NCBI GenBank assembly: GCA_945957125.1
Contig: CAMFJT010000026.1
Coordinates: 1 to 35,208, forward strand
Direction of reading: 5' to 3'
DNA from: an uncultured Rhodospirillales bacterium
GTDB taxonomy: Bacteria > Pseudomonadota > Alphaproteobacteria > Reyranellales > Reyranellaceae
Length of the DNA stretch: 35,208 nt
The notes beneath the pieces are model-generated. The model did no database searches, was not told the origin of the DNA, and saw nothing but the letters and a program-made list of their open reading frames with translations. Below, piece after piece: positions 14,782 to 21,842 of the stretch. The translations under genes were made by a program, and so were the position numbers. Each line of letters begins with the position of its first letter. The first letter of the stretch is position 1.

Positions 14782-16692
14782 ATGAAACAGTTCGTTCTTG
14801 TTGCCTTGGTGGGGGCCGGGACCGCATTCGCTGCTTCGACCCTGGCCCAGACCGCGACCAAGCCGCCGCAAAAGCCCGCGACGGCGGCCAAACCCGCGGC
14901 AACGGCGCCGATCGCCAAGTCGCCCCTGGGAGCGGCCGCCGCCAAGTCGGCCAGCCATTCCGGGATGGGACCCCAGTTCGCCGGCTTCCGGTCGGCTCCG
15001 CCCCCGGTTCGGCATCCCGTCTTCGTGCCGCCGCCGCCGGTGATCGAGCTCGACGAGATCGCACCGCCCGACCTGCCCACGGTGCTGAGCGCCGACGAGC
15101 GCGACCGCTATCGCCGCATCTTCCAGGCGCAGGCCGGCCGCGACTGGGCCACGGCCGACGCCGAGATCGCCAAGGTCAGCGACAAGACGCTGATGGGTTA
15201 TGTCGACGCTCAGCGCCTGCTCAGCCCCGGCTACAGCGCGCGCTACGAGCAGCTCGCGGCCTGGCTGCAGGACTACAACGACCATCCCGACGCCCCGGCG
15301 ATCTACCGCCTGGCGCAGGCGCGCCGAACACCCGGTTCGGCCGACCTCACGCCGGCGAGCTTCGTCGGCAGCACGCCGGGCTCGCCGACCTTCGCCGCAG
15401 CGCGCACCGTGACCGGCGCCGATGCGGCACGCGCGGCCGAGCTGCGCGCGCAGCTCCAGCGCATGGTGGATGACGGCGGCTTCAATGCCGCCTTCGCGCT
15501 GCTCGATCGCAAGGAGTCCGCTGCCGTGCTGGGCGCCCCGGAAGTCGAGCTTTGGCGCGGGCGCATCCGGACGCGCGCGCTGGAGGCCGATTCGCAGCGC
15601 GGCATGCAGGTGCCCGTCGACATCAGCGCGCCGCCGGACGCGAACTGGAATGCCGGGCTCGCGGCCTTCACCAGCGGCAACATGTCCGAGGCCGCCCGCC
15701 GCTTCGAGCTGGTGGCCGACGCACTGCCCGATCAGGCCTCGTCCTGGACCCTGGCGGCCGGCGCCTTCTGGGCGGCCCGCACCAACCTGCTGGCCGGCAA
15801 TCCGCAGAAGTTCGCGCCCTATCTCAGGCGCGCCGCGCTGCACGGACGCACCTTCCACGGCCTCGTCGCCCAGAAGATGCTGGGCATGCAGATCGTCGCC
15901 AACTGGAACGTACCGGCGCTCGACCGCAAGCGGACCGAGGTGCTGCGCAACGACCGGGTCGGCCGCCGCGCGATGGCGCTGTTCCAGCTCGGCGCCTCGA
16001 CCGCCGCCGAGCGCGAGCTGTTCGCCGCCTCGCTCGATGCCGACCCGCAATACATCGAGACGATCATGGCCGTCGCGCAGAAGGCGGCGCTGCCTGCCCT
16101 GTCGGTGCGGGTCGGCAACGCCGCGTGGGACCAGCGCGACCGGATCACCGGCTATGACGGGGCGATGTATCCGCTGCCGCCGTGGCAGCCGGCCGCCGGC
16201 TTCACGGTCGACAAGGCGCTGGTCTACGGCTTCATGCGCCAGGAATCGGCGTTCAATCCCAAGGCGCGCTCGGTCGTGGGCGCGATGGGGCTGATGCAGC
16301 TCATGCCGACCACGGCGCGCCTCGTCGCCAACCGGTATGCGCCCGAGGCCGCGGGCGGCAATCCGTTCGATCCGTCGATCAACATCTCGCTCGGGCAAGG
16401 CTACATCGCCTCCCTGCTGAGCGATGCCGACAACAACCTGGTGCGCACGGTGGCGGGCTACAATGGCGGGCCGGGCAACGTGAACCGCTGGGACAGCTCG
16501 CTCAACGCCTCGGCCGATCCCCTTCTCTATATCGCCTCGATCCCGCTCAACGAGACGCGCGACTTCGTGCAGCGGGTGCTGGCCAACTACTGGATGTACC
16601 AGATCCGGCTCGGCCAGCCGACGCCGTCGCTCGACCAGATCGCGGCGCACGAATGGCCGCGCTACACCCAGCAGGATACGGCCGGCCGTTGA
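14782..16692 (+). CDS. Soluble lytic murein transglycosylase (Slt70-like)
   Basis: It cleaves peptidoglycan between MurNAc and GlcNAc, forming 1,6-anhydro ends, in the periplasm. The 636-residue protein starts with a signal peptide (about 1-22, 'VLVALVGAGTAFAAS') and an Ala/Pro-rich linker to about 90. A long helical superhelix region (about 100-460) leads to a C-terminal SLT domain with the catalytic Glu488 in 'MRQESAFNPKARS', then 'GAMGLMQLMPTTAR' and 'AGYNGGPGNVNRW' (558-570). The order matches Slt70. The frame is open far upstream, but the signal peptide fixes the ATG at 14782. A TA pseudogene remnant begins 13 bp after its stop. Confidence 0.92.
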   Translation: MKQFVLVALVGAGTAFAASTLAQTATKPPQKPATAAKPAATAPIAKSPLGAAAAKSASHSGMGPQFAGFRSAPPPVRHPVFVPPPPVIELDEIAPPDLPTVLSADERDRYRRIFQAQAGRDWATADAEIAKVSDKTLMGYVDAQRLLSPGYSARYEQLAAWLQDYNDHPDAPAIYRLAQARRTPGSADLTPASFVGSTPGSPTFAAARTVTGADAARAAELRAQLQRMVDDGGFNAAFALLDRKESAAVLGAPEVELWRGRIRTRALEADSQRGMQVPVDISAPPDANWNAGLAAFTSGNMSEAARRFELVADALPDQASSWTLAAGAFWAARTNLLAGNPQKFAPYLRRAALHGRTFHGLVAQKMLGMQIVANWNVPALDRKRTEVLRNDRVGRRAMALFQLGASTAAERELFAASLDADPQYIETIMAVAQKAALPALSVRVGNAAWDQRDRITGYDGAMYPLPPWQPAAGFTVDKALVYGFMRQESAFNPKARSVVGAMGLMQLMPTTARLVANRYAPEAAGGNPFDPSINISLGQGYIASLLSDADNNLVRTVAGYNGGPGNVNRWDSSLNASADPLLYIASIPLNETRDFVQRVLANYWMYQIRLGQPTPSLDQIAAHEWPRYTQQDTAGR

Positions 16693-16705
16693 TGCGCCGG
16701 CCGAT

Positions 16706-16903
16706 GTGACCAAGGTGCAGATCGTCGCCGTGCGCGAGAAGCCGAAGACGCTGATCGGGGCCACGAAGGGAACTTTCACGATCCTCGGCGATATTGTTGG
16801 TCCGATGTTCGAGGATTACGACGACTATCTGGATCGCAAGTGGCGACGCATCAACGGACAGTTCGATGACCCTCCTGCTCGACACTCACCGTCATTTGGC
16901 TGA
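16706..16903 (+). pseudogene. 5'-truncated Phd-like antitoxin remnant
   Basis: The frame (GTG at 16706) contains 'TLIGATKGTFTILGDIVGPM' followed by a short acidic stretch. This resembles the toxin-binding C-terminal tail of Phd/YefM-type antitoxins. The usual N-terminal DNA-binding half (about 50 residues) is absent, because the transglycosylase gene ends only 13 bp upstream. It runs into the start of the broken vapC, as antitoxin and toxin genes normally do. The assignment rests on the tail pattern and on the toxin behind it. Confidence 0.45.
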
Positions 16904-17268
16904 CGGAGGATCATCCGAACCTCGGAAAGGCAGCAAGGCGCGCGTGCAACGCCGCGCTCGCCAGAAGTGAAATAGCGATCTCCACGATCACCTACTATGA
17001 ACTCGGCGCCCAACTGGAGAGGCGGCGCATTGGCGGGCCGCCTACTCTCGCAGAATGGCGGCAGCACATCACAGGGCTGGGGCTTCGGGAATTTCCGGTT
17101 TCCACGGAGGTCGCCATGCGGGCGTCGGGGCTGGACAATCTGACACGCGATCCGGTCGACCGCTTGATCGTTGCCACGGCGCTGGTCGAGGACGCAGTAT
17201 TGCTGACGGCCGATGGCTCGTTGCTCGCGTGGTCGGGTGGGCTCCGCCGGCAGGATGCACAGCGTTAG
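16866..17268 (+). pseudogene. vapC toxin (PIN domain) broken by a one-base frameshift
   Basis: The ATG at 16866 opens 'MTLLLDTH', the PIN-domain start with its first catalytic Asp. After about 16891 the family sequence continues only in the next frame: 'IWLTEDHPNLGKAARRACNA', 'ISTITYYELGAQLERRR' and 'RDPVDRLIVATALVEDA', ending TAG at 17268. The total span of 403 bases is 3x134+1, so a single inserted base near CACCGTC (about 16888-16893) explains the break. In-frame reading of the start stops soon after. Restored, the protein would be about 133 residues, normal for a VapC ribonuclease with its conserved acids. With the truncated antitoxin before it, this is a dead toxin-antitoxin locus, unless the base is a sequencing error. 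Confidence 0.8.
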
Positions 17269-17278
17269 GGATCGGGGA

Positions 17279-18400
17279 ATGTTGCCGCTCGAAGGGGTGA
17301 AGGTCGTCGAATTCTGCCAGGTGCTGGCCGGGCCCTATTGCGGCATGCTGCTGGCCGACATGGGCGCCGACGTGGTCAAGATCGAGCCGCCGGACGGCGA
17401 CATGATGCGGCAATGGCCGCCGATCCGGGACGGCTACAGCGAGAACTTCGCCTCGATCAACCGCAACAAGCGCTCGGTCGTGCTCGACCTGAAGAATCCG
17501 GCGCACAAGGCCGTGGCGCGCCGCCTGGTGCTCGACGCCGACGTGGTGCTGGAGAACAACCGGCCGGGCGTGATGGATCGCCTCGGCCTGGGCTACGAGT
17601 CGTTCAGGCAGGAGAAGCCGGGCCTGGTCTACTGCTCGATCTCCGCTTTCGGCCAGACCGGGCCGCGCTCGAGCGAGGGCGGCTTCGACGTCACGGTGCA
17701 GGCGATGAGCGGCATCATGAGCGTGACCGGCGAGGAAGGCGGCGCGCCGGTGAAATGCGGTGTGCCGGTCTCCGACACCGGCACCGGCCTCTATGCCGCC
17801 TTCGCGATCGTCTCGCTGCTGCGCCGCGTGGCGGCGGGCGGCGAGGGCGCGCATATCGACGCCTCGATGCTGGGCTGCAGCCTGGGCATGGCGGCGCTGC
17901 AGACCAGCGAATATTTCGGCACCGGCCGCGATCCCCGCAAGCTCGGCTCGGCCCATCCGCGCAACGCTCCCTACCAGGCCTTCCGCGCCGCCGACGGCTA
18001 TTTCGTCATCGCCGCGGGCAACAACAAGCTGTGGCAGAGCGTGACCGAGGTGGTGCAGCGGCCCGACCTGCTGGCCGATCCGCGCTTTTCGACCACGCAG
18101 TCGCGCGCCGCCAACCAGGTCGAGCTGAAGGACCTGCTCGAGGTCGAGTTCGCCCGCCACGGCGTCGACCACTGGCTCGCCGCCTTCGAGAAGGCCGGCG
18201 TGCCGCAGGGCCGCATCAACAGCTACGGCCAGATCCTCGACGATCCGCAGGTCCGCCACATGGGCTGGGTCGAGCCGATGGAGCTGCCGTCGGGCGTGAA
18301 GACGCGCACCTTCGGCGTCCCGGTCAGGATTTCCGGCCTCGATCTCTCCAAGCGCCGCGAGCCGCCTGCGCTCGGCGCCAACACGAAGGAGTTCCTATGA
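17279..18400 (+). CDS. CaiB/BaiF family (class III) CoA-transferase
   Basis: Class III CoA-transferases move CoA between carboxylates through an aspartyl-CoA anhydride. This 373-residue protein shows the family start 'LPLEGVKVVEFCQVLAGPYC', 'DVVKIEPPDGD', the block 'NRNKRSVVLDLKNP' and the catalytic Asp166 in 'GVPVSDTGTGLYAA'. A GGGGA sits directly before the ATG at 17279. Its TGA overlaps the ATG of the thiol dioxygenase by four bases (ATGA), so the two proteins are translationally coupled. That partnership points to a mercapto- or sulfinocarboxylic acid as substrate, as in the succinyl-CoA:3-sulfinopropionate CoA-transferase of the 3-mercaptopropionate route. This is inference. Confidence 0.9.
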   Translation: MLPLEGVKVVEFCQVLAGPYCGMLLADMGADVVKIEPPDGDMMRQWPPIRDGYSENFASINRNKRSVVLDLKNPAHKAVARRLVLDADVVLENNRPGVMDRLGLGYESFRQEKPGLVYCSISAFGQTGPRSSEGGFDVTVQAMSGIMSVTGEEGGAPVKCGVPVSDTGTGLYAAFAIVSLLRRVAAGGEGAHIDASMLGCSLGMAALQTSEYFGTGRDPRKLGSAHPRNAPYQAFRAADGYFVIAAGNNKLWQSVTEVVQRPDLLADPRFSTTQSRAANQVELKDLLEVEFARHGVDHWLAAFEKAGVPQGRINSYGQILDDPQVRHMGWVEPMELPSGVKTRTFGVPVRISGLDLSKRREPPALGANTKEFL

Positions 18401-19008
18401 ATCCCGCACGGCTGCGCCGTTTCATCGGCGACATGACCTCGCTGGTCAGCGGCGCCTGGCAGGACAACGACGAGACGGCGACGGTCGAGGTCGGCGCCAA
18501 GCTGCTCGGCGAGCTGGTCAGCACCGACGACTGGCTACCCGAGGCGATGGCCGAGTGCCCGCCGCACGGTTATGCGCAGAACCTGCTGTGGTGCGACCCG
18601 TTCGAGCGCTTCTCGGTGGTGAGCTTCGTCTGGGCGCCGAGCGCCAAGACGCCGGTGCACGACCACCAGGTGTGGGGCCTCGTCGGCATGCTGCGCGGCT
18701 CGGAGACCTCGCAGGCCTTCGCCCGGGACGAGAAGACCGGCGCGCTGACGAAAGGCCCCTGCGCCGCGCTGACGCCGGGCGACGTCGAGATCCTGCGGCC
18801 GTCGATCGGCGACATCCATCAGGTGACCAACACCCTGACCGATCGCGGCTCGATCAGCATCCACGTCTATGGCGGCAATATCGGCGCGGTGCGCCGATAC
18901 ACCTTCGATCCGGCGAGCGGCAAGGAAAACCTGTTCGTGTCGGGCTACACCAACAAGATCGTGCCCAACCTGTGGGACCGCTCCGCCGAGGTGCGGGCGG
19001 CAGGGTAG
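18397..19008 (+). CDS. Gln-type thiol dioxygenase, likely 3-mercaptopropionate dioxygenase
   Basis: A 203-residue cupin of the cysteine dioxygenase family, which adds O2 to a thiol to make a sulfinic acid at a mononuclear Fe(II). The iron ligands His88 and His90 ('TPVHDHQVWG') and His141 ('GDIHQVTN') and the Ser154-His156-Tyr158 triad ('SISIHVYGG') are all present. In cysteine dioxygenase the segment Y-T-R-N-L carries the Arg that binds the cysteine carboxylate; here it is Y-A-Q-N-L (Gln61). Gln at this place is the known mark of 3-mercaptopropionate dioxygenases. The ATGA overlap with the CoA-transferase supports a shared pathway for a mercapto-acid. A desulfinase, which would complete the route, is not in this window. 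Confidence 0.85.
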   Translation: MNPARLRRFIGDMTSLVSGAWQDNDETATVEVGAKLLGELVSTDDWLPEAMAECPPHGYAQNLLWCDPFERFSVVSFVWAPSAKTPVHDHQVWGLVGMLRGSETSQAFARDEKTGALTKGPCAALTPGDVEILRPSIGDIHQVTNTLTDRGSISIHVYGGNIGAVRRYTFDPASGKENLFVSGYTNKIVPNLWDRSAEVRAAG

Positions 19009-19022
19009 CTCTTATTCATGTT

Positions 19023-19046
19023 CCTCTCCCCCGATAGGGGGAGAGG
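19023..19046. terminator. Perfect palindrome between convergent genes
   Basis: A 10-bp stem with arms CCTCTCCCCC (19023-19032) and GGGGGAGAGG (19037-19046) encloses a GATA loop. It lies in the 48-bp gap between two converging genes and could stop transcription from both sides, though neither side has a strong T-run. It resembles, but is not identical to, the CCTCCCCCGT repeats elsewhere in the window. Confidence 0.5.
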
Positions 19047-19056
19047 AGTATGAGGG

Positions 19057-19521
19057 TCAGTGCTTGTGTGGATGGGGATGCGTGGGGTCGACCCAGTAGA
19101 CCTCTTCCACCTTCTCGGCCGGCGTGATGTCGATGTTGATCGCCACCGCCTCGTTGTCGGAACGAACCAGCACGCATTCGAGCGGCTCCGTATCCGACGC
19201 ATTGATCTCCTGGTGCGGCACGTAGGGCGGCACGTAGATGAAGTCGCCGGGGCCGGCCTCGGCGACGAACTGGAGTTGCTCGCCCCAGCGCATGCGGGCG
19301 CGGCCCTTCACGACGTAGATCACGCTCTCCAGGTGCCCGTGATGATGGGCGCCGGTCTTGGCGTGGGCATGGATGGTCACCGTGCCGGCCCACAGCTTCT
19401 GCGCACCGACGCGGGCGAAGTTGATCGCCGCGGCGCGGTTCATGCCCGGGGTCTGGGCGGTGTTGGTGTCGAGCGAGCCCGCGGGGATCACCCGCACGCC
19501 GTCATGCTTCCAGTCGGTCAT
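19057..19521 (-). CDS. Small cupin-domain protein
   Basis: A 154-residue single-domain cupin. The metal-binding motif is 'TGAHHHGHLESVIYVVKGRA' and the second motif 'PGDFIYVPPYVPHQEIN' supplies another His. The protein ends in a His-rich tail ('DPTHPHPHKH') that could bind extra metal. Related small cupins have varied or unknown functions, so no reaction is proposed. The ATG at 19521 is taken because similarity starts about there; a TTG at 19557 is in frame. It converges with the thiol dioxygenase and diverges from moaB. Confidence 0.75.
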   Translation of the reverse strand: MTDWKHDGVRVIPAGSLDTNTAQTPGMNRAAAINFARVGAQKLWAGTVTIHAHAKTGAHHHGHLESVIYVVKGRARMRWGEQLQFVAEAGPGDFIYVPPYVPHQEINASDTEPLECVLVRSDNEAVAINIDITPAEKVEEVYWVDPTHPHPHKH

Positions 19522-19544
19522 GCGCTGTGATCTAGGCCCGCCGT

Positions 19545-19562
19545 CTCGCTTCGGCAAGCGAG
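19545..19562. repeat. Inverted repeat in the cupin/moaB divergent region
   Basis: CTCGCTT (19545-19551) and AAGCGAG (19556-19562) are perfect 7-bp arms around CGGC, in the 59-bp gap between divergent genes. It could be an operator or a leader hairpin; nothing else supports a specific role. Confidence 0.4.
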
Positions 19563-19580
19563 GATCGTTACACTGGTCGC

Positions 19581-20129
19581 ATGAACAAAATTGATGAAAC
19601 CCGGCCGTTCAAGCCGGTCAACATCGCCGTGCTCACGGTTTCCGACACGCGCACGTTCGAGACCGACAAGTCGGGCGACACGCTGGTCGAGCGCATCGCG
19701 CGCGACGGGCACGTGCTGGTCGACCGCGCCATCGTCACCGACGACATCGACAGGATCCGCGCCCAGGTGCGGAAATGGATCGACGATCCGAATGTCGAGG
19801 TCGTGATCAGCACCGGCGGCACCGGCGTCACCGGCCGCGACGTGACGCCCGAGGCGATGGAAGGGCTGTTCGAGAAGAAGATCGAGGGCTTCGGCGAGAC
19901 CTTCCGCTGGATCAGCTTCCAGAAGATCGGCACCTCGACGATGCAGAGCCGCGCCACGGCCGGCGTCGCCAACGCGACCTACATCTTCGCGCTGCCCGGA
20001 TCGACCGGCGCCTGCAAGGACGGCTGGGACGACATCCTGCGCCAGCAGCTCGACATCCGCTTCCGCCCCTGCAACTTCGCCGAGCTGATGCCGCGCCTGA
20101 ACGAAGGCAAGATGCCGCGCAGTGGCTGA
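19581..20129 (+). CDS. moaB: Molybdenum cofactor biosynthesis protein MoaB/Mog-like
   Basis: A molybdopterin adenylyltransferase-fold protein that acts late in molybdenum cofactor synthesis, activating molybdopterin with AMP before metal insertion. It has 182 residues and the diagnostic loop 'ISTGGTGVTGRDVTPEAMEG' at about 76-95, with 'VLTVSDTRTFETDKSGDTL' at the start and 'FALPGSTGACKDGW' near the end. Extra residues at both ends compared with E. coli MoaB are usual in alphaproteobacteria. It stands alone between a divergent cupin and repeat elements, so its regulation cannot be told. Confidence 0.93.
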   Translation: MNKIDETRPFKPVNIAVLTVSDTRTFETDKSGDTLVERIARDGHVLVDRAIVTDDIDRIRAQVRKWIDDPNVEVVISTGGTGVTGRDVTPEAMEGLFEKKIEGFGETFRWISFQKIGTSTMQSRATAGVANATYIFALPGSTGACKDGWDDILRQQLDIRFRPCNFAELMPRLNEGKMPRSG

Positions 20130-20146
20130 GGATCGCCCATCTTTCT

Positions 20147-20190
20147 CCTCCCCCGTCTGACGGGGGAGGCCGGGAGGGGGCAGGCAACGC
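20147..20190. repeat. REP-like palindromic element, copy 2
   Basis: The stem arms CCTCCCCCGT (20147-20156) and ACGGGGGAGG (20160-20169) are followed by CCGGGAGGGGGCAGGC. It pairs in inverted orientation with copy 3, 100 bp downstream, and shares its stem with the copy at 34-55. Confidence 0.8.
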
Positions 20191-20247
20191 GACCGATATC
20201 TCCAGTCTCGGATCATGATCTGCAAAGTGATGGCAATTTTACTGAGG

Positions 20248-20288
20248 CCTTCCCCCACCCGACCTCCCCCGTATGACGGGGGAGGAGA
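20248..20288. repeat. REP-like palindromic element, copy 3 (inverted)
   Basis: The stem arms CCTCCCCCGT (20263-20272) and ACGGGGGAGG (20276-20285) are preceded by GGCCTTCCCCCACCCGA. Read on the minus strand, this follows the same pattern as copy 2. The two copies flank about 65 bp (20191-20247) in which no gene is seen. Confidence 0.8.
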
Positions 20289-20321
20289 AAGAAAAGAATC
20301 GAAGCCAGCGCCTCCCGGCAC

Positions 20322-21317
20322 ATGATCCCGAGCGAGGACCTGTTTGCCGCCATCCGCGACGGCGCGACGCTGCCGGCGACGGGAACGGCGCACGGCCATG
20401 TGCGGCTGGCCGACGGCCGGCTGGCGCGCATCGCCTACGCTCACGAGGGCGATCCGACGGCGGCGGCGCGGCTGCACGTGCAGGCCGCGGGCTTTCGCCA
20501 CCTCCAGCCGGCCGGGCGAACGCCGCGCCTGCACGAGGTGATCGAGCCGCGTCCGGAATTGCCGGGCGGGGCGCTGATCGTCGACTTCATTGAGGGCCGG
20601 GCGCCCCGCTTGCCGGAAGAACTCGATGCGATGGCCGGGACTCTTGCCGCGCTGCATGCCGTGCCGCTGCCGGCCGCCGGCTCGCCGATCCCGCGCCAGG
20701 AAAATCCTTTCCTCGAAACGCTGGCCGGCGTCGAGACCAATGCCGCACGCTTTCTCGATGCGGCCGTGACCGATCCCGCCGCGCGCGGGGAGATCGTCGC
20801 CGAGCTCGACCTGGTGCGGGCGATGGCGCGCGACGTCGGTTCGCGCGCGCAACCGCTCACGATGGCGCTGGCCGATACCCATCCCGGCAACTTCATCGTC
20901 GATCGCACCGGCCTCGCCTGGTTCGTCGACCTGGAGAAGGTCCATGTCGGTTCGGCCGCGATCGATCTCGCGCACGCGACGCTGCCGACCTCGACGCTGT
21001 GGGCCTCGGCCGAGGGCAGGTCATTGTCGTCCGACGAGGTGCGAGCGTTCTACGCGACCTATCTCGACCGCGTCGGCACCGCGACGGCAGAAACACTGCG
21101 CCCCTGGCTCCTGCCGATGCGCCGCCTGACCTGGCTGCGCACGACGCTCTTCATGGCGCGCTGGCGGGTGCAGACGCGCGCGCCCCGCGATCCGTCCGAT
21201 CCCTCTCAATGGAGCGACGCCGGACTCGATCCATCCGTCCGCGCATTCTACGACCGGCGCATCGACCAGTGCTTCGAGCGCGCGACCGTCGAGGCGATCC
21301 GGGCGGCGTGGCTATAG
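20322..21317 (+). CDS. Aminoglycoside-phosphotransferase-family kinase
   Basis: A 331-residue protein with the APH/choline-kinase-like fold. The catalytic loop is 'LADTHPGNF' (Asp185, His187, Asn190) and the metal-binding Asp is Asp203 in 'WFVDLEKVHVG'. The N-terminal lobe is short and lacks a clear nucleotide-binding Lys motif, so activity is not assured. Its substrate is unknown and an antibiotic-resistance role should not be assumed. The ATG at 20322 is the first start after the REP-like repeats. It converges with the GNAT gene, the two frames overlapping by 6 bp with adjacent stops. Confidence 0.8.
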   Translation: MIPSEDLFAAIRDGATLPATGTAHGHVRLADGRLARIAYAHEGDPTAAARLHVQAAGFRHLQPAGRTPRLHEVIEPRPELPGGALIVDFIEGRAPRLPEELDAMAGTLAALHAVPLPAAGSPIPRQENPFLETLAGVETNAARFLDAAVTDPAARGEIVAELDLVRAMARDVGSRAQPLTMALADTHPGNFIVDRTGLAWFVDLEKVHVGSAAIDLAHATLPTSTLWASAEGRSLSSDEVRAFYATYLDRVGTATAETLRPWLLPMRRLTWLRTTLFMARWRVQTRAPRDPSDPSQWSDAGLDPSVRAFYDRRIDQCFERATVEAIRAAWL

Positions 21318-21782
21318 CGGCTTCACCATGCGGTAGGTCTCGGCGGTGAATCCGCCGCGGCGATAGAAGTCCACGGCGCGACGGTTGTCGGCGAAGACAT
21401 CGAGGCTGAGCAGGCGATAGCCGCGCCCGCGCGCCCAGTCTTCGGCCGCCGCCATCAGCCGCGTGGCGACGCCCGTCCCTTCCGCTTCCTTCGTCGTGGC
21501 GATGAGGGAGATGTAGCCGCACGGCTCGTCGGTGACGCCGTCCTTGCCTGGCCGCAAATGGATGTAGCCCAGCCGCCGGCCGTCCGAGGCGCAGGCGATC
21601 ACGGTCGAGGCGCCGTCGACGGGCGCGAACGACGCGGCCATGTGGCGATCCTGGAAGCCCTCCATAGCGGCGAGGTCGTGCCAGGTCGGCCGCGGCACGC
21701 CGGACAAGCGCGGCGAGAGGCTGTCGATGAAGGCACGATCGTCGGCGGTGGCGGGACGCAAGGAGACGGGGGTCATGGGCAT
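21312..21782 (-). CDS. GNAT-family N-acetyltransferase
   Basis: A 156-residue acetyl-CoA-dependent transferase. The acetyl-CoA loop is 'EAEGTGVATRLMAAAEDWAR' and the family's late signature is 'LSLDVFADNRRAVDFYRRGGF'. The start 'VSLRPATADDRAFIDSL' is also typical. The acceptor substrate (protein, amine or antibiotic) cannot be told. The ATG at 21782 is used, with another two codons on. It diverges from the radical SAM gene with 60 bp between. Confidence 0.88.
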   Translation of the reverse strand: MPMTPVSLRPATADDRAFIDSLSPRLSGVPRPTWHDLAAMEGFQDRHMAASFAPVDGASTVIACASDGRRLGYIHLRPGKDGVTDEPCGYISLIATTKEAEGTGVATRLMAAAEDWARGRGYRLLSLDVFADNRRAVDFYRRGGFTAETYRMVKPL

Positions 21783-21805
21783 CTTCTACCACTATGGGCA
21801 GTGGC

Positions 21806-21834
21806 TTGACTCGTTCTCTATTTGTTCCAATAGT
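21806..21834 (+). promoter_or_regulatory. Candidate promoter of the radical SAM gene
   Basis: TTGACT (21806-21811), a 17-bp spacer and AATAGT (21829-21834). The predicted start lies only a few bases before the ATG at 21843, so the transcript would be nearly leaderless; no ribosome-binding site is visible there. Confidence 0.4.
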
Positions 21835-21842
21835 CGCCCGCC

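Noticed and set aside
14731..16779. Upstream extension of the cupin-rhodanese frame through the transglycosylase region on the minus strand
   Set aside because: The lytic transglycosylase on the plus strand is clearly real there, and the cupin start at 14730 has a strong ribosome-binding site.
20322..21317. Antibiotic (aminoglycoside) resistance gene
   Set aside because: Only the general kinase fold is supported; most chromosomal members of this family are not resistance enzymes and the N-lobe is atypical.
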